Source: Sabellastarte sp. h YS-2021 (Eukaryota; Annelida; Polychaeta; Sabellida; Sabellidae). Taken from it: 64,000 nucleotides of DNA. Of this stretch, positions 10,440-24,200 are shown in pieces. Each line of letters begins with the position of its first letter. The first letter of the stretch is position 1. The stretch is taken from positions 86,113,566 to 86,177,565 of the forward strand of contig OZ024928.1 of assembly GCA_964017235.1 (NCBI GenBank), read 5' to 3'. The notes under the pieces are model-generated. The model was not told the DNA's origin. It searched no databases and saw only the letters and a list, made by a program, of their open reading frames with translations. A program made the position numbers and the translations under genes.

Positions 10440-12815
10440 TGAAATCATGCACAAAATCATTTATAACTTGAAAACTGTTGCATCTAGAGCATTTTGTTAA
10501 AATATGTTATTCAGCTACTTTTTTCATAGCTACAATATGGTGAGTAAGTTGGGTGCCTGTCTCAATAGCTAAGTGAGTAATAGCTACTTTTGGGCTTTTC
10601 AGTAACTTCCATCATGAGTAGAATCACTTGTAACTTAAAAACTATTGCATTTAGAGAATTTCGTATAAATATGTTATTCAGCTACTTTTGGGTCAGCTAT
10701 AACATAGTAAAATTTTAGACCTGTAGCTCATGGCATAGCTGAGTAATAGCTACTTTTAGGTTATCACTGTTGAGTAAATCGCTTATAACTTGAAAACTAT
10801 TGCATTTAGAGAATTTCGTATAAATATGTTATTCAGCTACTTTTGGGTCAGCTATAACATAGTAAAATTTCAGACCTGTAGCTCATGGCATAGCTGAGTA
10901 ATAGCTACTTTTAGGTTATCAATGTTGAGTAAATCGCTTATAACTTGGAAACTATTGCATTTAGAGTATTTTGTTTCAATATGTTATTCACCTATTTTGG
11001 GTTCAGCTATAACATAGTGAAGTTTCAGATCTGTGGCTCATTTCATAGCTGAGTAATAGCTACTTTGAAGTTCTCACTATTGAGTAAATCAGTTGTAATT
11101 GGAAAACTATTGCATTTAGAGAATTTCGTATAAATATGTTATTCAGCTACTTTTGGGTCAGCTATAACATAGTAAAATTTCAGACCTGTAGCTCATGGCA
11201 TAGCTGAGTAATAGCTACTTTTAGGTCATCACTATTGAGTAAATCAGTTGTAACTTGAAAACTATTGCATTTACAGTATTTTGCTTAAATAAGTTGTTCA
11301 CTTACTTTTGGGTCAGCTATAACATAGTAAAATTTCAGACCTGTAGCTCATAGCATAGCTGAGTAATAACTACTTTGAGGTTCTCACTATTGAGTAAATC
11401 AGTTGTAATTGCAAAACTGTTGCATTAAGAGAATTTAGTATAAATATGTTATTCAGCTACTTTTGGGTCAGCTATAACATAGTAAAATTTCAGACCTGTA
11501 GCTCATGGCATAGCTGAGTAATAGCTACTTTTAGGTCATCACTATTGAGTAAATCAGTTGTAACTTGAAAACTATTGCATTTACAGTATTTTGCTTAAAT
11601 ATGTTGTTCACCTACTTTTGGGTCAGCTATAACATAGTAAAATTTCAGACCTGTAGCTCATGGCATAGCTGAGTAATAGCTACTTTTAGGTTATCACTGT
11701 TGAGTAAATCGCTTATAGTGTGGAAATTATTGCATTTAGAGTATTTTGTTTCAATATGTTATTCACCTATTTTGGGGTCAGCTATAACATAGTGAAGTTC
11801 CAGACCTGTGACTCATTGCATAGCTGAGTAATAGCTACTTTGAAGTTCTCAATGTTGAGTAAATCACTTGTAATTTGAAAACTATTGCATTTAGAGAATT
11901 TAGTATAAATATGTTATTCAGCTACTTTTGGGTCAGCTATAACATAGTAAAATTTCAGACCTGTAGCTCATGGCATAGCTGAGTAATAGCTACTTTTAGG
12001 TTATCACTGTTGAGTAAATCACTTATAACTTGAAAACTATTGCATTTAGAGTATTTTGTTGCAATATGTTATTCACCTATTTTGGGATCAGCTATAACAT
12101 AGTGAAGTTCCAGACCTGTGGCTCATTGCATAGCTGAGTAATAGCTACTTTGAAGTTCTCACTGTTGAGTAAATCAGTTGTAATTGGAAAACTATTGCCT
12201 TTACAGAAATTTGTGCAAATATGTTATTCAGCTACTTTTGGGTCAGCTATAACATAGTGAAATTACAGACCTGTAGCTCATGGCACAACTGAGCAATAGC
12301 TATTCTCAGGCACTGACTGTTGAGTAAATCAGCTATAACTTGAAAAATATTGCATTTGGAGTATTTTGTTAAAATATATTGTTCACCTACTTTTGGGTTA
12401 GCTATAACATAGTGAAATTACAGACCTATAGCTCATGGCATAGCGGAGCAATAGCTATTTTCAGGTTCTCACTATTGAGTAAATCAGTTGTAACTTGAAA
12501 ACTATTGCATTTACAGTATTTTGCTTAAATATGTTGTTCACCTACTTTTAGGTCAGCTATAACAGAGCAAAAATTCAGACATGTAGCTCATTGCATAGCT
12601 GAGTAATAGTTACTTTGAGGTTCTCACTCTTGAGTAAATCAGTTGTAACTTGAAAATTATTACATTTAGAGTATTTTGTTAAATATGTTATTCACAGACG
12701 TTTTGTTCAGCTATAACATAGTGAAATTGCAGACCTCTATGTCATGGCATAGCTGAGCAATAGCTTCTTTCAGGTTCTCACTGTTGAGTAAATCATTGTA
12801 TCCAACCTGTAGGAA
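10440..12815 (+). repeat. About 155-bp satellite array of family D (about 15 copies)
   Basis: GAGTAATAGCTAC recurs about every 155 bp (10741, 10896, 11051, 11206). Units carry AACTTGAAAACTATTGCATT, ATGTTATTCAGCTACTTTTG and AAATTTCAGACCTGTAGCTC. The order and spacing of these blocks match the 133-bp family A satellite and the 320-bp dimer of family C, so the three appear to be diverged relatives. The roughly 160-bp bivalve satellite BIV160 is a comparison to make; I cannot confirm identity. Confidence 0.85.
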
Positions 12816-13620
12816 ATCATGGGCTGGGAATCTGTTAATATGGTCCGATTTGACCTTGGAACCCTCCTTCAAGGTCAAATGAGGATAGCCAAACATAAAA
12901 GTGCTTATAACTCGCTTATTATTGGTCCTAGAGGTTGGAATGAAAACCAACCTATAGAAATCATGAGCTGGGAATTTTTTGGTGTGGTCGGATTTCACCT
13001 TGGACCCCTCCTTCAAGGTCAAATGAGGATAGCCAAACTTAAAAGTGCTTATAACTCACTTATTATTGGTCCTAGAGGTTTGGAATGGAAAACCAACCTA
13101 TAGAAAATCATGGGCTGGGAATCTTTTGGTGTGGTCGGATTTGACCTTAGACCCCTCCTTCCAGGTCAAACGAAGATAGCCAAACTTAAAGTGCTTATAA
13201 CTCGCGTATTATTGGTCTTGGAGGTTTGGGATGGTAAACCAACATATAGGAAATCATGGGCTGGGATTCTTTTGGTGTGGTCAGATTTGACCTGGGACCC
13301 CTCCTTCAAGGTCAATTGAGGATAGCCAAACTTACAATTGCTTAGAACTCGCTTATTATTGGTCCTACAAGTTTGGGATGGTAAACAAGCTACAGGAAAT
13401 CATGGGCTGGGAATTTTTTTGTGTGGTCGGATTTGACCTTGGACCCCCTCCTTCAAGGTCAAACAAGGATAGCCAAACTTAAAAAGTGCCTATGACTCAC
13501 TTATTATTGGTCCGAGAGGTTTGGGATGGTAAACCATCCTAAATTCTTTGGCTGGGAATCTTTTGGTATGGTCAGATTTGACCTTTGGACCCCTTCTTCA
13601 TGGTCGAACGAGGATATTGC
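12816..13620 (+). repeat. About 142-bp satellite array of family D (about 5-6 copies)
   Basis: Units repeat ATCATGGGCTGGGAATCTTT, GGATTTGACCTTGGACCCCT, CCTTCAAGGTCA and GCTTATAACTCGCTTATTAT. Each unit contains an inverted pair TGACCTTG...TCAAGGTCA. Short frames translated across it are repeat artefacts. Confidence 0.8.
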
Positions 13621-13905
13621 ATTTATAGTATTTCTTTAAATATTTTTAACCTTTTACTTTTTACACTTAAACAATTACCTTGTTACTTTATTTCATAATA
13701 CCATTTGCAGGGCACAACTTTTTTGTCCTTTTCTTCTGTCAGCTTCGGAATATCTTTCGAACATGCTGTTCAGTTACCATTTACTGTATTTCTGTACAGC
13801 CCTTTCCCTGATAATTATGCTTTCCTCTCATTATCACCATCACAAATCAAAAACATTCAGTCAGCTGACACAGTGCCCGTTCACGGGCACTCTCCTCTTG
13901 TTATT

Positions 13906-15001
13906 AACTCCAGCCCATAAAGGCTGGGGTTATAGTCGTCCCCTGCGCCGTCCGGGCGGCGGCGGGCATAAAGCTTGTGGGTGTTCCACAGCCTAAACCC
14001 TGCATGGATTTTCACCAAATTTTCAGGATATGTTTACCCCAAGAGGATCTAGAGCTGATTAGGTTTTGGAGGGTATCCGGTAACAACTGTTGCCATGGCA
14101 ACATTTTTAAGATTTTCGGGTCTTAAAGTTTGTGGGTGTTCCACAGACTAAACCCCTGAACGGATTTTCACCAAATTTTCAGGGGATGTTTACCCCAAGA
14201 GGATCTAGAGCTGATGAGGTTTTGGGGGTGTACGGTAACAACTGTTGCTATGGCAACACTTTTAATATTTTCAAGTCTTAAAGCTTGTGGGTGTTCAACA
14301 GCCTAAACACTGCATGGATTTTCACCAAATTTTTAGGATATGTTTACCCCAAGAGGATCTAGAGCTGATTAGGTTTTGGGGGTATACGGTAACAACTGTT
14401 GCTATGGCAACACTTTTAATATTTTCAAGTCTTAAAGCTTGTGGGTGTTCCACAGCCTAAACACTGCATGGATTTTCACCAAATTTTTAGGATATGTTTA
14501 CCCCAAGAGGATCTAGAGCTGATTAGATTTGGGGGGTATCTGGTAACAACTGTTGCCATGGCAACACTTTTAAGATTTTCAAGTCTTAAAGTTTGTGGGT
14601 GTTCCACAGCCTAAACCTCTGCACGGATTTTCACCAAATTTTCAGGATATGTTTACTCACAGAGGATCTACAGCTGATTAGATTTTGGGGGGTATCTAGT
14701 GGCAACTGTTGCCATGGCAAAACTTTGGGTCTAAATGGCCGCCATATCACATCTTTAATGCCAAAATAGGAGGGTCATCATATCAAAAAGGCCTTATATC
14801 TCCCTTATAATTGTTTCTTAGGCTTCAAAATATGAAAACTACTTGTAAGAAATCATGACCTGTGAATCTTTTGTAGAACATCTTGTGGGTTCTCTATACT
14901 TCTTACAACAAAAGTTGTTCTTAAGATTTTCCCAAATCTCAATGTTGTTGGCCATTTAGCTGTACCTGCAGGCTGGGGTTCTTGCCTGTCGAGGCTGGCT
15001 A
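13906..15001 (+). mobile_element. Helentron-like element, family E, copy 1
   Basis: The 5' end follows TT (13904-13905) with hairpin AACTCCAGCC, loop CATAAA, GGCTGGGGTT (13906-13931, one mismatch). A GC-rich segment around GCGCCGTCCGGGCGGCGG (13948-13965) follows. The body is about five units of 155 bp (13970-14720) with GTGGGTGTTCCACAGCCTAA and GGATTTTCACCAAATTTTCA. GGCTGGGGTT at 14971-14980 is the inverted copy of the consensus 5' start, followed by a small GCCT-GTCG-AGGC hairpin. The exact 3' terminus near 15001 is a guess. It abuts the family D element. Confidence 0.6.
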
Positions 15002-15278
15002 TTTTATTCTTTTGATTTATACATTTACTGTATATATCTGCTTTTCTGTCATTTGTAAACCTTTGTGTATGAGTAAATTTAATGCGACAGAAATGAGCCA
15101 AAGAGCCCCCAAACTACACTTTTAATGGTGAAATATTTTTGCAAGGGCCATAGTTCATAAAATATTTGGGAAAATTCACCTGTTGTTCAGCCTGAAATCA
15201 AACTTATTTCTCAGAAAAGCTCAACTATCTGCTGCTAATATTGGTGCTCCGTTATTTACCAAATATTCCATGTTGCAG

Positions 15279-18200
15279 GTTACAAGATGGGAGAACCACA
15301 ACCTAAGAAAATGAGATTATTGCAATACTGTGAAAAGTCACAGAACAGTAAGTTATTTATATCTGACAATTGTGTTTGATATTTTAATAAAATTAAACTG
15401 TTAAAATTTTGTGTAAACTAATGTATAAGCACATATGGGTTTGTGATATAGTATTTAAAGAATGTTGAAAAGATACTTTCTGTTGAATATGTATATTGTA
15501 TCAGGATGTGTCCACAAAATTACTTTAAACTGTGTTATGAGTAAGTTTTTCCAACTTTTAGATTTGCATATTGTCGTGCAGCATTCAAAGAAACTGTTGT
15601 ACCACTGCAGTTAAAACATGAAAACATGAGAAAAAAATGAATTTTGCATTACATGTATTTCCTTTTGTAAAGTGGGTGTATGCAAGAATGATATTGACAT
15701 TGATACAAAGTAAAAATATTTATAATTTGCCCAGGAATACTAGGGTCAAGGACTGAGTTGCTGATGTATGTATTTTTCTTGGTAATATCTGAGTTGCTGC
15801 CTTCTTATGAACTATTAGTTTATTGCATTGTACAAGTTTTATTTTTATTAATGTATTGGAGGGTCAGGTGTTGGAAATGGCTCTGCAAATCTCAGCGACA
15901 GTGAAAGTGAAGATGAAGTGAAGGCTTCTTACAGTGAAACATTTCAAAGGACAGAAGGAGTGAGTAAAAGTCTATCTTTTGCAATATTCAGAGAAATATT
16001 TTGAAGAAAAAAATATTGTTTGGAATGATTAAACTGGGCCTGTGAGGGATTTTATTTTTTTTATTTGTTACTTTGCAAAATATTTGCAATGTATGTTACT
16101 CATTTTGTTTGCTTTTTGTAAGTTTGTTTGTTGTTTACAGCATAACTCCAAAACTACTGCATGGATGGTTATGAAATTTTTACGGAGCATCAGAACTGTT
16201 ACAAGGAAGTACTGATTCAAATTTGGGCATGATCGGGTCAATATCCTTGATTCTGGAGGAGAATGAGTAATATACTTTGTAAAAATTTTGGAAAGTCTGC
16301 ACTTGGCTTGCCTTTATTATATCCCTAGACGAAAGTCAGGGATATATTGGATTCAGGTCCGTCGCGCCGCCGCCGCCACCGCCGCCGCCACCGCCGCTGC
16401 TGTAGAAATTTTCTTGTGGACGTGATAACTCAAAAACGGATTAATATTTTTTTTTCAAACTTGGTACACATGTTAAGGATGCCCAAAGGAAGATCCCTAT
16501 TTTAAGGTGACCTTAAACTCCCAATAATAAAGAACTTATGGCCACCTTAAGGTCAGAAATTGCACTTTTGGCCACTTAGAGCCCTCTAGGTCACAAACTA
16601 TGAGGCTTATCTGCCTCAAGTTTTACCTGAGAACACATTAATATATTCTTAGTACATGTGCCGAAAATCAAGACTTTAAGTTGAGGAGAAAATTGTCTTT
16701 GAGGCCCATAAAGACCCCACTTAGGACTTTTTTCCTATATTTTTAACTTATTTTGCCCTATAATTTGGAAGTGGTAATTCTGATGAGTCTCAAACTGCAC
16801 TAGATGTAACTCTTATATGTAATCCTTGTCTGTGAAAAATTTAAAGGCTGTAGGTTTACCTGTTAGGCTGACTTAAGATCTCAAAATTGCCCACAGAGAC
16901 CCAATTTATGGACTTTTTGCCATCTTCAAGCACTGTAGCTTTCAAACTATGTCTCTCATCTAAGTGAAATATCATCTGAGAATATATCAATATGTTTTTC
17001 TTGTATGTACTCCAAAATTTAGGCCTTTAATAGACATTTAACCCATGTATGAGGACCATAAACACCCACCCGAGTGACCCTTTTAAGACATTTTTCACAT
17101 ATTTTGCTCTGTAACTTGGAAATGGTAAGTCTGAGAAGTTTCAAACTGTATTAGATATATATTCTATGTGTAATGTTAGTATGTAACAGATTTTAAGTTT
17201 GAAGCTTTAATTTGAAGGTCAAATTGAGGTCTCTGACGGGCTCCCAAAGACCCAATATATGGACTTTTTGCCACCTTTAAGCCCTGTGACTGTTAAACTA
17301 TGTTATTGATGGAGCTGAAATCCCATCTGGGAATGCATTATTATGTCCTTTTTACATGTGCCGAAAATCAAGGCTTTAAGTAGACATTTAACCTGTGTTT
17401 GAGGACCATAAATCCCCACCCAAGTGACCCTTTTTAGACATTTTTCACATATTTTGCTCTGTAACTTGGAAATGGTAAGTCTGAGAAGTTGCAAACTGTA
17501 TTAGATACATATTCTATGTGTAATCTTAGTATGTGACAAATTTTAAGTCTGAAGCTTTAATTTGAAGGCCACATTGAGGTCTCTAAAAGGCCCCATAGAG
17601 ACCCACTATTTGGACTTTTTGCCAGTTTTAAGGCCCATGACTGTTAAACTATGTGACTGATAGAGCTGAAATCTCATCTGGGAATACATTATTATGTTCT
17701 TTTTACATGTGCCAAAAATCAAGGCTTCAAGTAGACATTTAAACTGTGTATGAGGACCATTAACACCCACCCGAGTGACCGTTTTAAGACATTTTTCACA
17801 TATTTTGCTCTGTAACTTGGAAATGGTGAGTCTGAGAAGTTTCAAACTTTATTATTAGATACATATTCTATGTGTAGTCTTAGTATGTAGCAGATTTTAA
17901 GTCTGATGCTTTAATTTGAAAACCACATCGAGATCTCTAAAAGGCCCACAGAGACTCAATATTTGGACTTTTTGCCACCTTTAAGCCCTGTGACTGTTAA
18001 ACTATGTGATTGATTGAGCTGAAATCCCATCTGGGAATGCATTATTATGTCCTTTTCACATGTGCCGAAAATCAAGGCTTTTAGTAGACATTTAACCTGT
18101 GTATGAGGGCCATAGACACTTGCCCAAGTGACCTTTTTTGACATTTTTTTCTGTATTTTGCCCTGTTATTTGGAAATGCTGAGTGTGACAAGTCTTAAAC

Positions 18201-21200
18201 TGTATTATATATAATTTTTGTTTGTTGTGTATGTCCCCCAAAAAGTTTCAGTTCTGTAGTTTAATTGCTAAGGTCTCTTTAACAATTGTAAAATGCCCAC
18301 AGAGACCCAATTTATGGATATTATGCCACTTTAAAGCCCTGTAACTGATAAAATATGTGGCTCATAGAGCTGAAATCTTTGAATTTTTCAAAGGAAGTGC
18401 CTGTCTATTTAAATTTTGAATATTAATAATGTTATGGCTATCTTAGGCTTTTAAGAACTTATTTTTGTGTGTTATCTCTCTGCGTGCTGAGTTTTTAACT
18501 TTTTAATATGAAACTGGTTAAACATATTCAAGTAGGCAAAATGGACACTGTTATTTTCTGGTGAGCTTTAAGTCCCAAATATTAACTAGAGGATCGCTCG
18601 CAAAAAAAAAAGATAATGTTTTTGCATAGCAAAAACAAAGCGTCCCGAAAAGGATATAAAGGTGAGTGCTAAAGTATTAAGAAAATGCTTCGTTTCTAGC
18701 CTTATACTGTTGTGGCAACCAAAGTCGGCGCAGTCTGCTCTATCTAGCACGGTTTTCAAGATATAAGCATTTTTGTGTTTTGCAAAAAATAAAAAAATTA
18801 AAAATGTCCGCTATATTTGGCGAGACAAAAATATTTTGAAAATTGGCATGGCTACTCTGCAGAGATATCCAGCAGGTCCAAAATTTTGTTGAGTTCGCTC
18901 CATATAGCACGGTTTTCGAGATATAAGCATTTTTGTGTTTTGCAAAAACTTTGAAAATTCAAAATGGCCACCATTTTTGGGGAGACAAAAATTTTTGTCA
19001 AGACCACTGCCGCGGTGTGTATCTCCCGCCGAGCATTAAAGCAGAAGAAATAGCTTTTCCAAGATATTCACAATTTTTCATTTTCATGTGTGAAAGCTCT
19101 TCCAAAAGTAGGTGAATGAGTTATTTGAGAAAAATTGGAAAATTTAATGGTTAAATTAAATTTTTATTAGTTAATATCTTACCTAGTGGACCAGTGCATT
19201 TGTCCGGCGCGCAGCCGGTCCCGCCAAACGTTAGACAAAAACGTCCTGAGCTGGGCTCTGACCGGGACCGGTAGTGTACTCCTCATTCGCCAGGTGTCGT
19301 GACTGTACCCAGCTCCCCTACTGCGCGTGCGCGCGCATGCGTACTTCCTCTTTTTGTGGCCTACCTAATAATGTCCCCCTTTTGAGCTATTGCGGGGCAG
19401 GTAGGGTGGGACTCTTTTGGTCCACTAGGTAAGATATTAACTAATAAAAATTTAATTTAACCATTAAATTTTCCATTTTATTGCGTTAATATATCTTACC
19501 TAGTGGACCAGTGCAGAATAACTACCCAGTGGTTAGAGGGTAGCTATGGAAAAAAGGGGAGGACAGAGAGTCTAAGATCTACATATATACTCCGTAAGTC
19601 CAGAGGGAATCACCCGGAAAGGGTTTCTAACTACCCTGGATAGGTACAGTCTCTTGCCCCCCCCGGTTTGTAGCTGACGAGTCCACGAGGAAGTGAAGAA
19701 GGGGAATTGAAGATTAAGATGGTCCCCCATCTTCTTGCAACGCAAGACAGACTGCAGAGACGTTTTTTTTTTTTTTTTTTTTTTTTTTGAAAACTATGTA
19801 CATGTATGAATACATATATACATCACTATATACATGGAAGCCTCTACTTAGTCCCTAAACTGTTGGGCAGCTACCACAGGACCCAAATGGTACACATCCG
19901 AGTCTGCCCAGGCCAAGTCCTTCAGGTAAAATTGGGTGAAGGTATTATGAGACTTCCAGTGACAGGCTGCCAAAATTTGGTCTAAGGGAACACCCCCTTG
20001 AAAGGCTCTGGACGCCGCGAACGCGCGAACGTCATGAGCCCGAACCTGATGCAATTGTTGAGCCTGTTGATCTGACATCTGGTAACAAAGGACGATGGTT
20101 TGTTTGATCCAGGAGGAAACGGTAGCAGGGACAATATCCTTCTGGAAACTCTTCCTAAAGGAAATAAAAACCAATTCTTTGCCAGAACGGAGATCTTTGG
20201 TTTTGTCCAAGTAATAACGTAGTGCCCGGACCGGGCACAGACTCCTATCCTCCTTGAGGGATCTGTCCAATGAAGGGGCCAAGGCTGGAATGATAACAGG
20301 GGCCACGCAGGCGGGACCCTCTTTAGCCAGGTGGTTCTGAGATGAAACTAGGAGAGGGCGATAAGGAAACATTCGACCAATCATCTTGGTGCCTGATGTT
20401 CCTGTGAACCCAAGCATGAATTTCACTTCTCCGTTTTCCAGAGCCCAAGGCGAGAAGGAAGACAGTCTTAAAAGTGAGGTACTTCAGCGAAGCCTTCCTG
20501 AGAGGTTCAAAGGGAGGTTGTGTAAGTTGGTGAAGGACCAAAGACAAATTCCACGTAGGAACCCCACGCCTGCCTTTTGGTTTGTCCCTATGAAAACTGT
20601 CCAACAACCTGGACAAGTTTTCATCCTTGCTGATGTTAATTCTAGAATTCCCCACTTTGTCGGCTATGGCAGTCCTATAGCCCTCTATGGTACTAGGTTG
20701 AAGATGTTTTTCCTGAAAAAGGGACAGGAGAAAATCCGCAATTTGCTCTATAGAGGGAGTTCTGAAGTCCACCTGATTTTTCTCACACCATCTGACAAAA
20801 ACGGACCACTTTGATTCATAAATGGCTCTGGTAGAGCGTCTTTGAGGAGCCTCAATTCTTGTTGCCACTTCTGCCGAGAACCCGGCTTGCTGGATGGCAG
20901 AGGCTCTAGGAGCCAAGCATGAAGGTTCAGACTGGGAAGGTCCTGGTGAGGACACTGATTGAATGGCTGAGTTATCAAATTCGACACCTGAGGGAGCAGG
21001 AGGGGAATTTGAGTTGACATGTTGACCAGGTCCCAAAACCAAGGCATGTTGGGCCAGCCTGGTGCTATCAGAATGAGACGACGGAATCCGTGGTCCAAAA
21101 GTTTCGTTACCACCTGATGAAGAAGGGTCGTCGGTGGAAAGGCATAAGCGTCCAGGTCCTCCCAAGGGAGACTTAAGGCATCCACTTCCCACGCTGATTG

Positions 21201-24200
21201 GTCTGGAACCGGGGATACAAACCGGGGAAGTTTGTGATTGAACCGGGTGGCAAACAGGTCCACAGACGGACGGTGCCAACGCCGGCATATTTGAGCAAAC
21301 ACCTCCGGGAGGAGGGACCATTCCGTTTGGATCACCTGATTGAGTCGGGACAGCTTGTCGGCTATGACGTTCAGGTGACCCGGAATATGCCTGGCCCTCA
21401 GGACAATCTGCCTTTGATTGCACCAAAGCATCAGTCTCCAAAGGAGGGCACAGAGTGAGCCTGATCTCATACCCCCTTCCTTGTTGATGTAAGAGACCAC
21501 AGTGGTGTTGTCTGTACAAACAAGAACTATCTGGTTGCAACATAACCGCTCGAACCGTTTTAAGGCCAGCAGGACTGCCTTGAGCTCTAACAAATTTATG
21601 TGCAAGGCGCTTTCTGACTCTAACCAGACTCCTTTTGCCATGTAATCGCCTAAGTGAGCGCCCCAACCTTCGTTTGAGGCGTCTGTAAACAGTTGAAGGG
21701 CGTGCTGAAGAGGGTGTAAGGGTTGACCGGAGAGCACCTTGGCCGGGTCCAACCACCACCTTAGATGTACATGGAGAGATGGAGGAATTGGAATGACCTT
21801 TTCCAGAGATTCTGGGGCATGCCAATGCTTTTTTAGGTGCCACTGAATGGGCCTCATATGCAGTCACCCCGATACTACTTGTTTTTCTGTTGCTGTCAGA
21901 AGGCCGATTAAAGACATGAGCTGCCTGACTGTACAACATTCCAGTCCCAGGAGAAGGTTGAGTTTCTGAGATAGACTCCTCCACCTGTCCTGAGTTGGTT
22001 TGACTAAACCCTGAGATAGGTCGAAATGATAACCTGCGAAGTCGAAGGTTTGTTGGGGAACCAGCTCTGACTTGCCCAAGTTGACTACCCAACCTAGAGA
22101 GCGGCAAAGGTCCAAAAGGATCTGCGTATGATGTAGGCAAATTTCCCGGCACGGGGCTCTCAGTAACCAATCGTCTAGGTATTGGTGGATCCGAATACCC
22201 CTTGATTGAGCCATGAGTTTTACCTCTTTGACCACCTTTGTGAACTCCAACGGAGCCGTCGACAGGCCAAAGGGAAGTGCTGTGAACTGAAAGGTCTGAC
22301 CTTTTAAGTGGAACCTGAGATATTTTCGCGACCTGTGGTTTATGGGGATGTGAAAATAAGCGTCGCTGAAATCCAGCGAAGTGACCCACTCCCCCTGTTG
22401 TAGGGAGAGTCTGATGGTCTCCGGAGTTTCCATCTTGAACGTTGCTGGAGCAAGGTACAGGTTCAGTTGACTTAGGTCTAGAATGGGCCTCCATTTTTTG
22501 TTGGGTTTTGGAACCAGGAACAACCGGTTGTAGAAGCCCAGAGATGACTGAACTAACACTTTTTCTATAGCCTGTTTTTGACCTAGAGACTGTAAGGCTT
22601 CGTTCAGCTTTTTGTTTCTTAAAGGAGCTGATGAACCACTGACTATTACAGGATATCTTGCTAGAGGAGGTCTCTCCTTGAAGGGTAGTTGATACCCTTC
22701 CCTGAGGATGGAGACTACCCTTGGATTTGAACCCAGGGAGAGCCAAACCTGCCAAAACAGTTGCAGACGGCCTCCCACAGGTGGATCTTTGACAACACAA
22801 GGTACATTTATGACATTTGGGGCAAAAAGACATTGATTTACAGACAAAGCACTGTTCACAGATTTTATTTCTATTTTGGCATGAGAGGGTCTTACGTTTT
22901 TCTTTTGCAACGGCCCTATTACAGAAACTGCAGGAAGAACAACAGACAAATTTACAGTCTCTTGAAAAGTCACTTTGTTGGCTGCTGACACTAGATTGAG
23001 ATCCCCGGACTTTGATTTTAATTGAACTAGGGGACTCCACAAACATTGATTGTCATTTATATGGCTTACTACCAGGGGCAGGCTTGGAGTAATATGTGGA
23101 GCTAGAGCCACCTCTACCACGATTCTTGCCTCTGCCTCTGCCCGAAAACTGCCGCCAAGGCTGTTGAGTCTGAGAAGACGAGAAACCAGCTTGACGACTA
23201 TCTTTCTTGTCGTAGGGTTGGTACCTGAACTGATGTTTCTTGGAGTGCTGGTATGTGCCCGAACCGGGACCAGGAGCACTCCTATTAGACTCATGTTTTT
23301 GTATGTCTTGCTCAGCCACCGCCAGAACATCATCCGGGAACAACCCGTAAGTAAAGAGGGGGGCATTGCGCAGCTTATTCCAGGTGTCAGGTTTCAGTCC
23401 TGGTCTAACATATTCTAGGTAGGAGTCTCTCCTCAACAAAATGAAATTTGCCAGTTGGACAAACAAACTGTCTGCGAGGTGCTGAAAAGCAGTACCCAAA
23501 GCCACAGAGACGCTAGAATGGAAAGCTGATAAGTCTTTTAAGTCCTTGACGGCGTCTGTGACTTCTTTTGGGGCTTTCCCTTTAACAATAGTACTGTTCA
23601 GAAAAGAGATATGTTAGTTCATTTTGTCCTGGATCTCACTCACGCACCTGTTAAACCCTGCGGCATGGTTGGTTAAGGAGCCTTCCCTGGCACATTGCTC
23701 CCACCTTCTAAGAATTTCTTGAGAGATAGGTCTGGAAGCCAGACCTGAGGACGGGTAAGATGAAATCTTGGCGATACGAGAGAACTGAGAGTTCAATCTA
23801 GCTTCAGACCCCGACCAGCCATAGATAGTCCTTCCGGGTCTTTGGTTGCCATCCTGTTTTATTCGGGATTGCGTATACCATTTAGCCTGGCTTTTAGGTG
23901 TCCTGATAAACTGGTCCTGTTTCAGACCTGCTGCTTCCTGAGCCCGGGAAGGGTAGCCCTCTGCAGCCCGCGTATTAAGTTTTTCCATTTTATAACACAG
24001 CCAGTCGTCTGCTGGCAATTCTACTGACACTTTTCCTGTACGACGAGGGTGTTTACCCTTCCAAGGGTTGTCAGAGCGGTTATCCGTGTCACCTACAGCA
24101 GCTTCAAAATCTGGTATGTGAGACCAGCCAAGGAAAGACCGGACCGACCGGACCGTTTCCCTGTAGTTCATTTCTTCGTTTCTTTCAACTACCTCAGAAT

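Larger units (their letters stand above)
10012..13900 (+). mobile_element. Helentron-like element, family D (complete, 3.9 kb)
   Basis: The 5' end follows host TT with a perfect 12-bp hairpin: ATGTCAGCTGAC (10012-10023), a six-base loop, then GTCAGCTGACAT (10030-10041). A GC-rich 12-base repeat (CGTACGCGTCCG, 10066-10105) comes next. The body has two satellite arrays. GTCAGCTGACA at 13860-13870 is the inverted copy of the 5' start. It is followed by a perfect 8-bp hairpin AGTGCCCG-TTCA-CGGGCACT (13872-13891) and an end CTCTTG before TT (13901-13902). The 3' terminus is CTTG rather than CTAG. It encodes no transposition protein. Confidence 0.7.

Noticed and set aside
10440..12815. Firm identification of the 155-bp satellite as BIV160
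   Set aside because: Length and likely host fit, but I cannot compare it with the published consensus here.
19766..19790. Poly-T at 19766-19790 as a LINE tail insertion
   Set aside because: It lies inside the non-coding 3' region of the DIRS element with no associated target duplication or LINE sequence.
20323..23046. A single 907-codon gene on the minus strand
   Set aside because: Only its Cys-rich start and recombinase end look protein-like; the middle overlaps the RT/RNase H frame, which carries the real motifs. DIRS elements are known for such long overlapping frames.
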